The notes under the pieces were generated by a model that worked only from the letters and a program-made list of their open reading frames with translations, searched no databases and had not been told where the DNA came from. The translations under genes and the position numbers were made by a program. This document shows, piece by piece, positions 1 through 5,398 of a stretch of DNA of 5,729 nt (within the stretch, counting starts at the first letter, position 1; each line of letters starts with the position of its first letter). The stretch spans positions 1 through 5,729 of the forward strand of contig JAEYUU010000066.1 in NCBI GenBank assembly GCA_023429545.1. The letters run 5' to 3'. The stretch is from Verrucomicrobiota bacterium. Lineage in GTDB: Bacteria > Verrucomicrobiota > Verrucomicrobiia > Verrucomicrobiales > Verrucomicrobiaceae.

Positions 1-177
1 GACCTCGATGGTGAACGCCGCTCCATGGAGCGCATCTGGAAGAAACGCGAGATGCAGATCACCCGCGTGATCAATGGCACCAGCGGTCTCTACGGCAGCC
101 TGCAGGGCATCATGGGAAGTGCCGCCCTACCGGAAATCAAGGCGCTGGAGCTGGGTGGTGAAGAGACTGCTTCGTGA
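1..177 (+). CDS. DUF2130 domain-containing protein, C-terminal fragment
   Basis: Open from the first base in frame 1 to a TGA stop, giving the last 58 residues of a protein whose start lies outside the window. The fragment contains MERIWKKREMQITRVI followed by a GLYGSLQGIMG segment and an acidic, leucine-containing tail (LPEIKALELG). This matches what I know of the conserved C-terminus of DUF2130 proteins, where a W-x-K-R-E-x-Q-I helix is followed by a G-x-Y-G-x-L-Q-G-I-x-G segment and a short LPxIxxLEL end. Family members usually have a long coiled-coil N-terminal part; that part cannot be seen here. The biochemical role of the family is not established, so no function is proposed. A hairpin 25 bases after the stop may end its transcript. 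The family call is from recognition of the motif, not from a search. Confidence 0.82.
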   Translation, partial: DLDGERRSMERIWKKREMQITRVINGTSGLYGSLQGIMGSAALPEIKALELGGEETAS

Positions 178-199
178 CGAGTTGTTCAAGAGCAAAAAA

Positions 200-205
200 T
201 ATAAC
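200..205 (+). promoter_or_regulatory. Possible -10 hexamer of the 260-883 gene
   Basis: TATAAC matches the sigma-70 -10 consensus at five of six positions and follows an A-rich run (194-199), the most AT-rich spot in this part of the window. No good -35 hexamer lies at 16-18 bases; TTGTTC at 182-187 is only 12 bases away. If it is used, transcription would start near 212 and the leader would begin with the 211-229 hairpin. Weak call. Confidence 0.25.
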
Positions 206-233
206 GCACTCCAGGCTGGCTGAGCCTGGCGTT
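203..233 (+). terminator. Hairpin after the DUF2130 gene, possible terminator
   Basis: Perfect 7-bp stem CCAGGCT (211-217) and AGCCTGG (223-229) with a 5-base loop. AACG (203-206) and CGTT (230-233) can extend it across a 4-base bulge. The 3' side is followed only by a short T run (GTTT), so it is a weak intrinsic terminator on the + strand. On the other strand a T-rich stretch (from 191-204) lies close by but is not directly adjacent. It sits 25 bases after the DUF2130 stop. It could instead be a 5' leader hairpin of the next gene, because a TATAAC hexamer lies just upstream of it. Confidence 0.5.
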
Positions 234-259
234 TCGGGGTTAATTTGCGCTATCACACA

Positions 260-883
260 ATGCAAAAGTATCTGGCAGCGTTTCTTATCCTCCAGGGCTC
301 GGTATTGGCAGGAGAGTGGGTAGTCATCAAAGGAAGTCAGTCACCTGACAAGAAACTGGCCGTGGCCGTGTTTCCCCAGAAGGGAAAGTCTGTTGATGAA
401 GCCAACGGGACGGTTCTGCTCGTCGATCAAGTGACTGGCAAGAAGATTGGCCCGCTTGAAGAAGTCGATTCCACGGGTGGCACTTGGGGCGCCACTACCG
501 AGAACGTCCACTGTGAGTGGTCCGCGGACAGTTCACTATTGATCGTGAACTTCCGAACCGGACGATTGATGCAATCATTTCAAATCTACCGGATTCGTGG
601 ACGGCGAGCAATTCCGGTCAAGCTTCCGGATATCAAGGCCCATCCCAAGGCCAGGATATATGAGGTGCTTTCACATAGTGCCAATCCCGGCTCCGAAGTC
701 ACCCTCGCAAAGGACGGCACGATTCTGCAACGCAGCTGGGGACTCATGCCGAAGGAAGGACATTTTGACGAAGATTACTCGAAGTACGGGTTGAAGGGTT
801 TGGAAGGCACCCTTCTCTTCCACTATCGCCTTGACGAGAAGGGACAGCTCCAACTCAAGGACATCACGGTCCCCTCCCCGTAG
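260..883 (+). CDS. Exported protein of unknown function with beta-propeller-like motifs
   Basis: I do not recognise this 207-residue protein. Residues 1-17 (MQKYLAAFLILQGSVLA) form a typical short Sec signal peptide: one Lys, a hydrophobic core, and a V-L-A cleavage site before GEW. The mature part is therefore probably periplasmic or secreted. Two segments resemble strand motifs of WD40-like/PD40 beta-propellers: S-P-D-K-K-L-A-V (residues 28-35) and W-S-A-D-S-S-L-L-I-V (87-96). At this size only two or three blades could fit, so it may be a partial propeller or another beta-rich fold. ATG at 260 is preferred because it starts a compact signal peptide. A TTG at 245, with GGGG at 236-239 before it, would add five residues (MRYHT) and is also possible. 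Sampled 60-base stretches are about 47-50% G+C, against about 70% in the next gene, which suggests a different origin or relaxed codon use. The downstream gene is 137 bases away, with no obvious terminator between. Confidence 0.72.
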   Translation: MQKYLAAFLILQGSVLAGEWVVIKGSQSPDKKLAVAVFPQKGKSVDEANGTVLLVDQVTGKKIGPLEEVDSTGGTWGATTENVHCEWSADSSLLIVNFRTGRLMQSFQIYRIRGRRAIPVKLPDIKAHPKARIYEVLSHSANPGSEVTLAKDGTILQRSWGLMPKEGHFDEDYSKYGLKGLEGTLLFHYRLDEKGQLQLKDITVPSP

Positions 884-1020
884 TCGGTCGCCACCGCGCC
901 CCAAGGGGAGACTGCCGGAGCCATGGCACCGGGATGCAATCGCCCCAGGCAGTTCCTCCGTCCAAAACTCTCGCATCCGGCCCTTGGATCGTTGCGCCAT
1001 CCTCTTCCCTCTTTCCCGCC

Positions 1021-2643
1021 ATGAAACTCCGCCGCCGACTCGTCCTTGCCTCGCTACTAACCCTTCTCGCCCACCCCCTGTCTGCGCAAAAGGACAAGGC
1101 ACCCGAATCCTATGATGTAGTCGTCTACGGCGGCGTGCCCTGCGGCATCGCGGCAGCCATCACGGCCAGGCGTGAAGGCGCCAGCGTCCTGCTCATCGAG
1201 CCCACGAAGCACATCGGCGGCCTGAGCACCAGCGGCATCAACACCGCCGAGAGCGAGCACATGCTGAAATGGACGATTGGAGGATTCGCCCATGAGTTCT
1301 ACGAGCGGCTGGGCAAGCACTACGGCACGAACAAGGCGGAATACTACTTCGAGTCCAGCGTGGCGGAGCAGGTGTATCACGACATGTTGAAGGAGGCGGG
1401 CATCAAGCCTCGTCACGGTCTGAGAGTGGCCAAGGTGCAGAAGGACGGAGCGCGCATCGCGAGTGTCACGATGACGGACGGCTCCGTGATTCATGGCAAG
1501 GTCTTCGTGGACGCCAGCTACGAAGGAGATCTGATGGCGCGCGCCGGGGTGGACTACACCTTCGGTCGCGAGAGCAAAGCCCAATATGGCGAAGAGGCGG
1601 CGGGTGTCCGCTTCGACAAGAATGTGCGCAAGGCAGCGACCGTGGACGAGACCGGCAAGCTGCTGCCCGGCATCAGCGCGTGGGCGAAGGATCTAAAGGA
1701 GGGAGACGCCCACCCCGGCGTGATGAACTACAACTTCCGCCCCACCTTTGCCAATGACCCCGCGCTTCGCGTGCCCATCCCTGAGCCGCGCCACTATGAT
1801 CGCAACCGCTACAAGCTGCTGGAGAACTGGCTTGGCGAAAAAGCCTCCCGCAAGGAGCCGGTGAAGCTCACGGACCTGCTGGATTTCTACAAGCGACGCA
1901 ACGGAAAGTACGAGGGAAACAACAAGCAGGCGGCGATCATCTCCTTGGGCAACTTTGGGGCACAGTTCGAATATCCGGATGCAGACGATGCCAAACGAGA
2001 GGCGATCTACCAGGATCACGTGGACTACACCCTGGGGCTGCTGAAGTTCCTCCGCAGCGATGAGAGCGTGCCGCCGAATGTACGGGAGGAGATGCTCCAG
2101 TGGGGATTCCACAAGGACGAGTTTGCAGACAACGGCAACTTCCCCACGCAGATCTACGTCCGCGAAGCCCGCCGCATGAAGGGCGACTATGTCGTAAGGC
2201 AGCAGGATGTGCAGACAGACCGACGCAAGGAGGACAGCATCGGCATGAGCAGCCACTTCATCGACAGCCACCATGTGCAGCGGGTGGCGGTGTCACCCAC
2301 GGAGTTCATGAATGAAGGACGCATCTGGCGCATGGGCTACGCGTACCAGATCCCCTACCGGGCACTGACTCCGAAGGCAGGCCAGGCGAGCAATCTCCTC
2401 GTGCCGGGCGCGGCGAGCTTCAGCCACGTGGCCTTCTGCACGTACCGGCTGGAGAGCGTGTGGATGATCAGCGGACACGCCGCCGGGGTGGCGGCAGCCA
2501 TGGCCGCGAAGGCCGGTGTGCCGGTGCAGCTGGTGGCGGTGCCTGAGTTGCAGAAAAAGCTCGAGGCACAAGGGCAGGTGGTGCAGTTCATCCCGGGCAA
2601 GCCGGAGAAGTGCGAGCACCTCAACGGGCCGCCTGAGTTCTGA
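1021..2643 (+). CDS. Secreted FAD-dependent oxidoreductase (PF12831-type)
   Basis: A 540-residue flavoprotein. Residues 1-22 are a signal peptide (MKLRRRLVL, hydrophobic core, L-S-A before QKD). The Arg triplet followed by L-V-L resembles a Tat signal, which would suit export of a folded flavoprotein. A Rossmann FAD-binding unit follows: YDVVVYGGVPCGIAAA (31-46), a beta strand ending in E60 that should bind the ribose, then IGGLSTSG (65-72). Near the C-terminus, from N458 to about 495, NLLVPGAASFSHVAF and the R-L-E-S-V-W-M-I-S-G-H-A-A-G segment match the second conserved FAD-contacting block of this family. Such proteins are common in Planctomycetota and Verrucomicrobiota, often near carbohydrate catabolism genes; some are labelled xanthan lyase in databases, which I would not follow. 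The substrate cannot be told from the sequence. The frame is open upstream to an ATG at 934, but 1021 is preferred because it places the signal peptide at the N-terminus. No Shine-Dalgarno precedes 1021 (pyrimidine-rich CCCTCTTTCCCGCC). Confidence 0.85.
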   Translation: MKLRRRLVLASLLTLLAHPLSAQKDKAPESYDVVVYGGVPCGIAAAITARREGASVLLIEPTKHIGGLSTSGINTAESEHMLKWTIGGFAHEFYERLGKHYGTNKAEYYFESSVAEQVYHDMLKEAGIKPRHGLRVAKVQKDGARIASVTMTDGSVIHGKVFVDASYEGDLMARAGVDYTFGRESKAQYGEEAAGVRFDKNVRKAATVDETGKLLPGISAWAKDLKEGDAHPGVMNYNFRPTFANDPALRVPIPEPRHYDRNRYKLLENWLGEKASRKEPVKLTDLLDFYKRRNGKYEGNNKQAAIISLGNFGAQFEYPDADDAKREAIYQDHVDYTLGLLKFLRSDESVPPNVREEMLQWGFHKDEFADNGNFPTQIYVREARRMKGDYVVRQQDVQTDRRKEDSIGMSSHFIDSHHVQRVAVSPTEFMNEGRIWRMGYAYQIPYRALTPKAGQASNLLVPGAASFSHVAFCTYRLESVWMISGHAAGVAAAMAAKAGVPVQLVAVPELQKKLEAQGQVVQFIPGKPEKCEHLNGPPEF

Positions 2644-2688
2644 GAGGCCTCCCTGTCCCTAGACGTTGACGTAACGAAGTCCTGAGCC

Positions 2689-2732
2689 AAAAAAGCAACG
2701 CAGCCCTGGCTTCTCCCCCAGCTGAAACTTGC
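2689..2732 (-). terminator. Possible minus-strand terminator with T6 tail
   Basis: Read on the minus strand, GCAA (2732-2729) can pair with TTGC (2698-2695), CAGC (2724-2721) with GCTG (2704-2701), and TGG (2720-2718) with CCA (2709-2707), with internal loops. Six T (2694-2689) follow directly. The stem is interrupted, and its base competes with the neighbouring 2731-2745 hairpin, so this is tentative. If real, it ends a minus-strand transcript that starts downstream of, or reads through, the xylA terminator. Confidence 0.3.
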
Positions 2733-2745
2733 TCCCGGAGGGAGC
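2731..2745. repeat. Small perfect hairpin
   Basis: GCTCCC (2731-2736) and GGGAGC (2740-2745) form a 6-bp stem with a 3-base loop (GGA). It lies 14 bases from the larger hairpin at 2760-2794. The close spacing of the two is what makes it notable; alone it would be unremarkable in GC-rich DNA. Confidence 0.5.
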
Positions 2746-2759
2746 TCGGGAAACTAGCC

Positions 2760-2794
2760 GGTGGTGGAGGCCTGTAATCAGGCCGGGAACCACC
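2760..2794. repeat. 35-base two-tier hairpin, REP-like or structured RNA
   Basis: The inner stem GGCCTG (2769-2774) pairs with CAGGCC (2779-2784) around a TAAT loop. The outer stem GGTGGT (2760-2765) pairs with ACCACC (2789-2794). Unpaired GGA and GGGA form a purine-rich internal loop between the tiers. CCG just outside on the left can pair with CGG at 2799-2801 across a bulge. A GC-rich imperfect palindrome of this size between convergent genes is typical of REP-like elements, but it could equally be part of a structured RNA. I see no second copy in this window. Confidence 0.5.
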
Positions 2795-2800
2795 AGATCG

Positions 2801-2908
2801 GTTCATCACCGCATCCTGCAGCTTCTTGATGGTGATCACCTTCGCCTGCAGTTCACGCGCCTGCTCCCTGGCGGAGGAACTGTTGAAGATCTCAAACCCA
2901 TCGGGACG
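2801..2908 (-). pseudogene. Possible coding remnant downstream of xylA
   Basis: In the minus-strand frame open from 2941 to 2621, the section from 2908 to 2801 has codon use like the real genes here: runs of GAG, ATC, TTC, CTG, CAG, AAG, GTG and GCG. It reads as a plausible amphipathic helix (AREQARELQAKVITIKKLQ). On either side the quality drops. The only upstream start is a GTG inside the xylA terminator stem, followed by rare-looking TTG and TTA codons. Downstream the reading becomes a proline and arginine jumble. The pattern would fit a fragment of a decayed gene, but a chance open frame in GC-rich DNA is a strong alternative. No family recognised. Confidence 0.2.
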
Positions 2909-2933
2909 GCCACTGCGCTCCGGCCATAACAAA

Positions 2934-2960
2934 GAAGCCACCGCTCATCGCGGTGGCTTC
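2934..2960 (-). terminator. Rho-independent terminator of xylA, probably bidirectional
   Basis: A perfect 11-bp stem: GAAGCCACCGC (2934-2944) pairs with GCGGTGGCTTC (2950-2960) around a 5-base loop (TCATC). On the minus strand the stem is followed by TTTGTTATG, a usable T tract, and it lies about 44 bases after the xylA stop. On the plus strand it is followed by CCCTTT, so it could also stop transcripts from the FAD oxidoreductase gene, whose end is 290 bases away. Confidence 0.85.
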
Positions 2961-3003
2961 CCTTTGGGAGATTCGTCTTGAGGGGTTGTTTCTGAAATCA
3001 GAA

Positions 3004-4314
3004 TCAGATGAACTCGTTCACCAGGTTCTCCAGCATCTCCTGGCGGCCGCTGCCGATGACGGGTTCGCCGTTCTTCAGCGTGTAGGCTTCGAGATCCTCC
3101 AGCGTGCAGCCACCCTGCTCCACCTTGGCGCCGATGCCACTGTCGAAGGTGCTGTAGCGCTGTTTCACGAAAGCATCGAGACGACCATCCTCAATGATGG
3201 CCGCGGCGATCTTCAGGCCGCGCGCGAACGCGTCCATGCCGCCGATGTGCGCGTGGAAGAGATCCACCGGCTCGAAACTTTCGCGACGGCATTTGGCATC
3301 GAAGTTCAGGCCGCCCGTGGTGAAGCCGCCCATCTTCAGCAGCACCAGCATGATCTGCGTGGTGAGATAGATGTCCGTGGGGAACTGGTCCGTGTCCCAG
3401 CCGATGAGTTCATCGCCGGTGTTCGCATCGATGGAACCGAGCGCTCCCGCTGCGAGCGCCACCTCCAGCTCATGGCGCATGGTGTGGCCGGCGAGCGTGG
3501 CATGATTGGTTTCGATGTTCAGCTTGAAGTGCTCCATGAGTCCGTACTCGCGGAGGAAGTTCAGGCAGGCGGCGCTGTCGCTGTCATACTGGTGCGTGGA
3601 GGGTTCACGCGGCTTGGGCTCAATGTAGAAGGGACCGGCAAATCCAATCTTCTTCTTGTAGTCCACCGCCATGTGCAGGAAGGCCGCCAGGTGATCCATC
3701 TCGCGCTTGAGATTGGTATTCCACAGGGTGGCGTACCCTTCACGGCCGCCCCAGAAGGTGTAGCCCTCACCGCCGAGACGGTGGGTGACTTCCAGCGCCT
3801 TCTTCACCTGTGCGCCAGCATAGGCGTACACATTGGCATTCGGGCTGGTGGCGGCTCCTTGATTGTAACGGGGATGCGCGAAGAGGCAGGCGGTGCCCCA
3901 GAGCAGCTTCTTGCCGGTCGCCTTCTGCAGTTCCTCCAGCGTGTCGGCCACGGCGTCGAGGTTGGCGTTGCTCTCGGTCAACGTCTTGCCTTCGGGAGCC
4001 ACATCGCGATCATGGAAGCAGTAGTAATCAATGCCCAGCTTGTCCATGAACTCAAAGCACACATGCGCGCGCTTCTTCGCATTGGGAATGCTGTCCGTGC
4101 CATCATCCCAGGGTTTCTGCGAGGTGCCCGCGCCAAAGGGATCCGACAAGGTGTTGCGCATCGCGTGCCAGTAGGCCACGCCGAACCGCATGTGATCGCG
4201 CATGGTCTTTCCGGCGACCACCTCGTCTGCATTGTAATGTTTGAAGGCCAGTGGGTTCTTGGACTTCGGCCCCTCAAAGAGGATCTTCGGAATGTCAGGA
4301 AACGCTTCACTCAT
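3004..4314 (-). CDS. xylA: Xylose isomerase (EC 5.3.1.5)
   Basis: A cytoplasmic metal-dependent TIM-barrel enzyme that converts D-xylose to D-xylulose (and D-glucose to D-fructose in vitro), the first step of the isomerase pathway of xylose use. The protein has 436 residues, close to the 440 of E. coli XylA, and aligns with it from recollection with almost no shift. The class II N-terminal segment is present ([15 protein letters not shown], 14-28). The catalytic His101 and Asp104 lie in [10 protein letters not shown]. Lys234 follows the metal ligand Glu232 in IEPKP. The other ligands are Glu268 and His271 ([12 protein letters not shown]), Asp296 (SIDAN), Asp307 and Asp309 (GWDTDQFP) and Asp339 (GGLNFDAK). 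None is missing, so it should be active. The end, [15 protein letters not shown], is also typical. The ATG at 4314 is the natural start by comparison with E. coli. It lacks a clear Shine-Dalgarno (GCGGCTCTT precedes it) and lies 9 bases after a possible -10 element. No xylB or xylose transporter is adjacent. Confidence 0.98.
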   Translation of the reverse strand: MSEAFPDIPKILFEGPKSKNPLAFKHYNADEVVAGKTMRDHMRFGVAYWHAMRNTLSDPFGAGTSQKPWDDGTDSIPNAKKRAHVCFEFMDKLGIDYYCFHDRDVAPEGKTLTESNANLDAVADTLEELQKATGKKLLWGTACLFAHPRYNQGAATSPNANVYAYAGAQVKKALEVTHRLGGEGYTFWGGREGYATLWNTNLKREMDHLAAFLHMAVDYKKKIGFAGPFYIEPKPREPSTHQYDSDSAACLNFLREYGLMEHFKLNIETNHATLAGHTMRHELEVALAAGALGSIDANTGDELIGWDTDQFPTDIYLTTQIMLVLLKMGGFTTGGLNFDAKCRRESFEPVDLFHAHIGGMDAFARGLKIAAAIIEDGRLDAFVKQRYSTFDSGIGAKVEQGGCTLEDLEAYTLKNGEPVIGSGRQEMLENLVNEFI

Positions 4315-4323
4315 AAGAGCCGC

Positions 4324-4352
4324 ATTTCAGCCCCCATGCCCCGCCCCGTCAA
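4324..4352 (-). promoter_or_regulatory. Possible xylA promoter, leaderless arrangement
   Basis: On the minus strand TTGACG (4352-4347) matches the -35 consensus at five of six positions. After exactly 17 bases, TGAAAT (4329-4324) matches the -10 consensus at four of six. Only 9 bases separate the -10 from the xylA ATG, so a start point 6-8 bases downstream would leave a leader of about 1-3 bases. A CCCGT/ACGGG inverted repeat (4345-4359) overlaps the -35 and could be an operator half-pair. The lack of a Shine-Dalgarno before xylA agrees with a leaderless transcript. Confidence 0.4.
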
Positions 4353-4370
4353 GAACGGGATGGCAGGATT

Positions 4371-4411
4371 CCTTGTGACTTTCGGTCCGCGATGTCCGAT
4401 TTTTCACAAGG
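4371..4411. repeat. 8-bp inverted repeat upstream of xylA, candidate operator
   Basis: CCTTGTGA (4371-4378) and TCACAAGG (4404-4411) are perfect inverted copies 25 bases apart. Inside them TCGG (4382-4385) and CCGA (4396-4399) form a second, nested pair. The element is centred about 77 bases upstream of the xylA start codon, just upstream of the possible promoter. The TTGTGA/TCACAA halves resemble halves of CRP- or LacI-type sites, but the spacing is too wide for one dimer, so two bound dimers, looping, or a hairpin are the options. No T tract follows on either strand, so a terminator for the upstream gene is unlikely. Confidence 0.4.
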
Positions 4412-4485
4412 AGGGAAGAGCAAGCTTTTGCATCCCGCACGCGGCGGCAGCCAGGCTGACACAGCGGAATCTCCCTACCACCCCA

Positions 4486-5313
4486 TCACAAATCAAACAC
4501 AAACGGGATGCCCTGTGCCTCCATCATCTTCTTCTCCTTCGCGAGGTGCTTGTCGCCAATCTTGTTGAAGAACCCGTCCTTGCGGAGCTTGGCCAGGCAT
4601 TCGTTGATCTTCTCTTTCAAGTCGTCTTCTCCCTGGCGCAGCACCACGGCCCACATCTCCTCACGCAGAGGCGCGAGCAGCGCTCGCGTGGTATCCGGCT
4701 GCTTGTCGTGATAGTTCATCAGGGAGAGCTGATCGTAGATCCAAGCGTCCACCCCTCCTTTCACCACCTCCATCACACACGCCGTGTCTCCATCCAGGGC
4801 GATGACCTGCGCCTTCGGCAGATACTGACGCACGTATTGCTCGCCGGTAGTGCCAAGGCGGACGACGATCTTCCGCGTGGGATCATTGAGGTCCCCTGCC
4901 TTCTGCACCGGTGAGCCCTTTGAGAGGAGCATCGCCAGCCCTGTTTTCACATAGGGGTCACTGAAATCCACGGACTTCCGTCGCTCGTCATTGACAGTCA
5001 TGGAGGAGATGATGAGGTCCACACTGCCACTCTTCAGGGCCGCGATGAGTCCATCGAAGTTGATGTTACGGAACTCCACCTGCCTGCCAAGATGCTCGCC
5101 GATGGCCTTGCCCAAGTCCACGCTCACCCCGGCGAACTCCCCGGTCTCGTTGGTGTATTCGAAGGGCGGGTACGTGGCGTCCATCGCGATCACCAGTCGC
5201 GGCAGCGTCTCCTTGCTGCCGCCCTGCGCCGTCGATGGATTGGCTTTTTCCTCCGAACAGCCGGACAGGAATCCCGCCAGCACCGAACAGCACAACACGC
5301 AGAACCGTTTCAT
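4486..5313 (-). CDS. Family-3 extracellular solute-binding lipoprotein
   Basis: A 275-residue periplasmic binding protein of the amino-acid ABC transporter type (SBP_bac_3, PF00497). Residues 1-19 are a lipoprotein signal ending in the lipobox L-S-G-C, with Cys19 as the expected lipidation site, then a Ser/Glu/Gly-rich linker to about residue 36. The binding domain starts with LVIAMDATYPPFEY (40-53), followed by FAGVSVDLGKAI (60-71). The signature segment DLIISSMTVNDERRKSVDFS (99-118) contains Arg111, the position that binds the ligand carboxylate in HisJ/GlnH-like proteins. VRLGTTGEQYVR (151-162) is the usual ligand-contact loop. VDAWIYDQ (188-195) holds Asp194, a candidate amine contact. 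The ligand is probably an amino acid or similar small acid; its identity cannot be read. The frame is open up to 5436, but the ATG at 5313 is chosen because it begins the signal peptide. No permease or ATPase gene is adjacent, so it is an orphan in this window. It has no strong Shine-Dalgarno and is divergent from the hydrolase gene. Confidence 0.9.
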   Translation of the reverse strand: MKRFCVLCCSVLAGFLSGCSEEKANPSTAQGGSKETLPRLVIAMDATYPPFEYTNETGEFAGVSVDLGKAIGEHLGRQVEFRNINFDGLIAALKSGSVDLIISSMTVNDERRKSVDFSDPYVKTGLAMLLSKGSPVQKAGDLNDPTRKIVVRLGTTGEQYVRQYLPKAQVIALDGDTACVMEVVKGGVDAWIYDQLSLMNYHDKQPDTTRALLAPLREEMWAVVLRQGEDDLKEKINECLAKLRKDGFFNKIGDKHLAKEKKMMEAQGIPFVFDL

Positions 5314-5315
5314 GA

Positions 5316-5328
5316 GCCACGGTGTGGC
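5316..5328. repeat. Short dyad directly before the solute-binding gene
   Basis: GCCAC (5316-5320) and GTGGC (5324-5328) are inverted around GGT, two bases upstream of the solute-binding protein ATG. It could be an operator or a start-proximal hairpin that limits translation; it is short enough to be chance. Confidence 0.25.
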
Positions 5329-5363
5329 ATCCCGGCCATTTCGCAATCGAGTTTCACCACGGG

Positions 5364-5392
5364 TTGACACGAGCGCAGGACATTCCCATCGT
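5364..5392 (+). promoter_or_regulatory. Possible promoter of the hydrolase gene
   Basis: TTGACA (5364-5369) is a perfect -35 hexamer in the 85-base divergent gap. At 17 bases the matching -10 position reads CATCGT (5387-5392), which is poor (A at position two and final T only). The ATG follows 6 bases later, so a transcript from here would begin at or very near the start codon. The -35 is good and the -10 doubtful. Confidence 0.35.
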
Positions 5393-5398
5393 CGCGGC

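Larger units (their letters stand above)
2644..3003. other. 360-base gene-free stretch between convergent genes
   Basis: This gap separates the ends of the FAD oxidoreductase gene (+) and xylA (-). It is longer than two genes that converge on one terminator need. From right to left it holds a strong hairpin terminator (2934-2960), a coding-like minus-strand stretch (2801-2908), an elaborate hairpin (2760-2794), a small hairpin (2731-2745) and a run of six A beside a weak hairpin (2689-2732), which reads as a terminator on the minus strand. No open frame here has both a credible start and convincing protein sequence throughout. It could hold a structured RNA, a palindromic repeat element, or gene debris. 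Confidence 0.5.

Noticed and set aside
900..930. Palindromic bits (CCCCAAGGGG, GCCATGGC) in the gap before the FAD gene as a terminator or operator.
   Set aside because: The loop is too small in the first, the second is a common 8-base palindrome, and no T tract follows either.
934..1020. N-terminal extension of the FAD oxidoreductase to the ATG at 934.
   Set aside because: It would bury a clear signal peptide 29 residues inside the protein, and the added residues are a low-quality mix of Pro, Ser and Leu.
1057..1584. Minus-strand frames of 175 and 193 codons inside the FAD oxidoreductase gene (1057-1584 and 1693-2274).
   Set aside because: They are shadows of a well-supported coding frame, with His, Val and Ala-rich sequence and no family resemblance.
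2760..2801. tRNA or a known riboswitch, suggested by CCACCA at 2790-2795 and a GGTTCA at 2800-2805.
   Set aside because: No acceptor, D or anticodon arms can be folded around them, and the order of elements is wrong for a tRNA. No consensus of a riboswitch class that I know fits.
2621..2941. The whole 106-codon minus-strand frame as an intact gene.
   Set aside because: Its only usable start at the 5' end is a GTG within the xylA terminator stem, it overlaps the end of the FAD gene, and its last half is arginine and proline-rich nonsense. Only a central stretch looks coding, and it is reported as a possible remnant.
2953..4914. A very long plus-strand open frame (653 codons) lying over xylA and part of the solute-binding gene.
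   Set aside because: It is antisense to a certain xylA and runs into the next real gene and the gap between them. Its translation shows no recognisable domain. In GC-rich genes with strong third-position bias, an antisense frame often stays open by chance.
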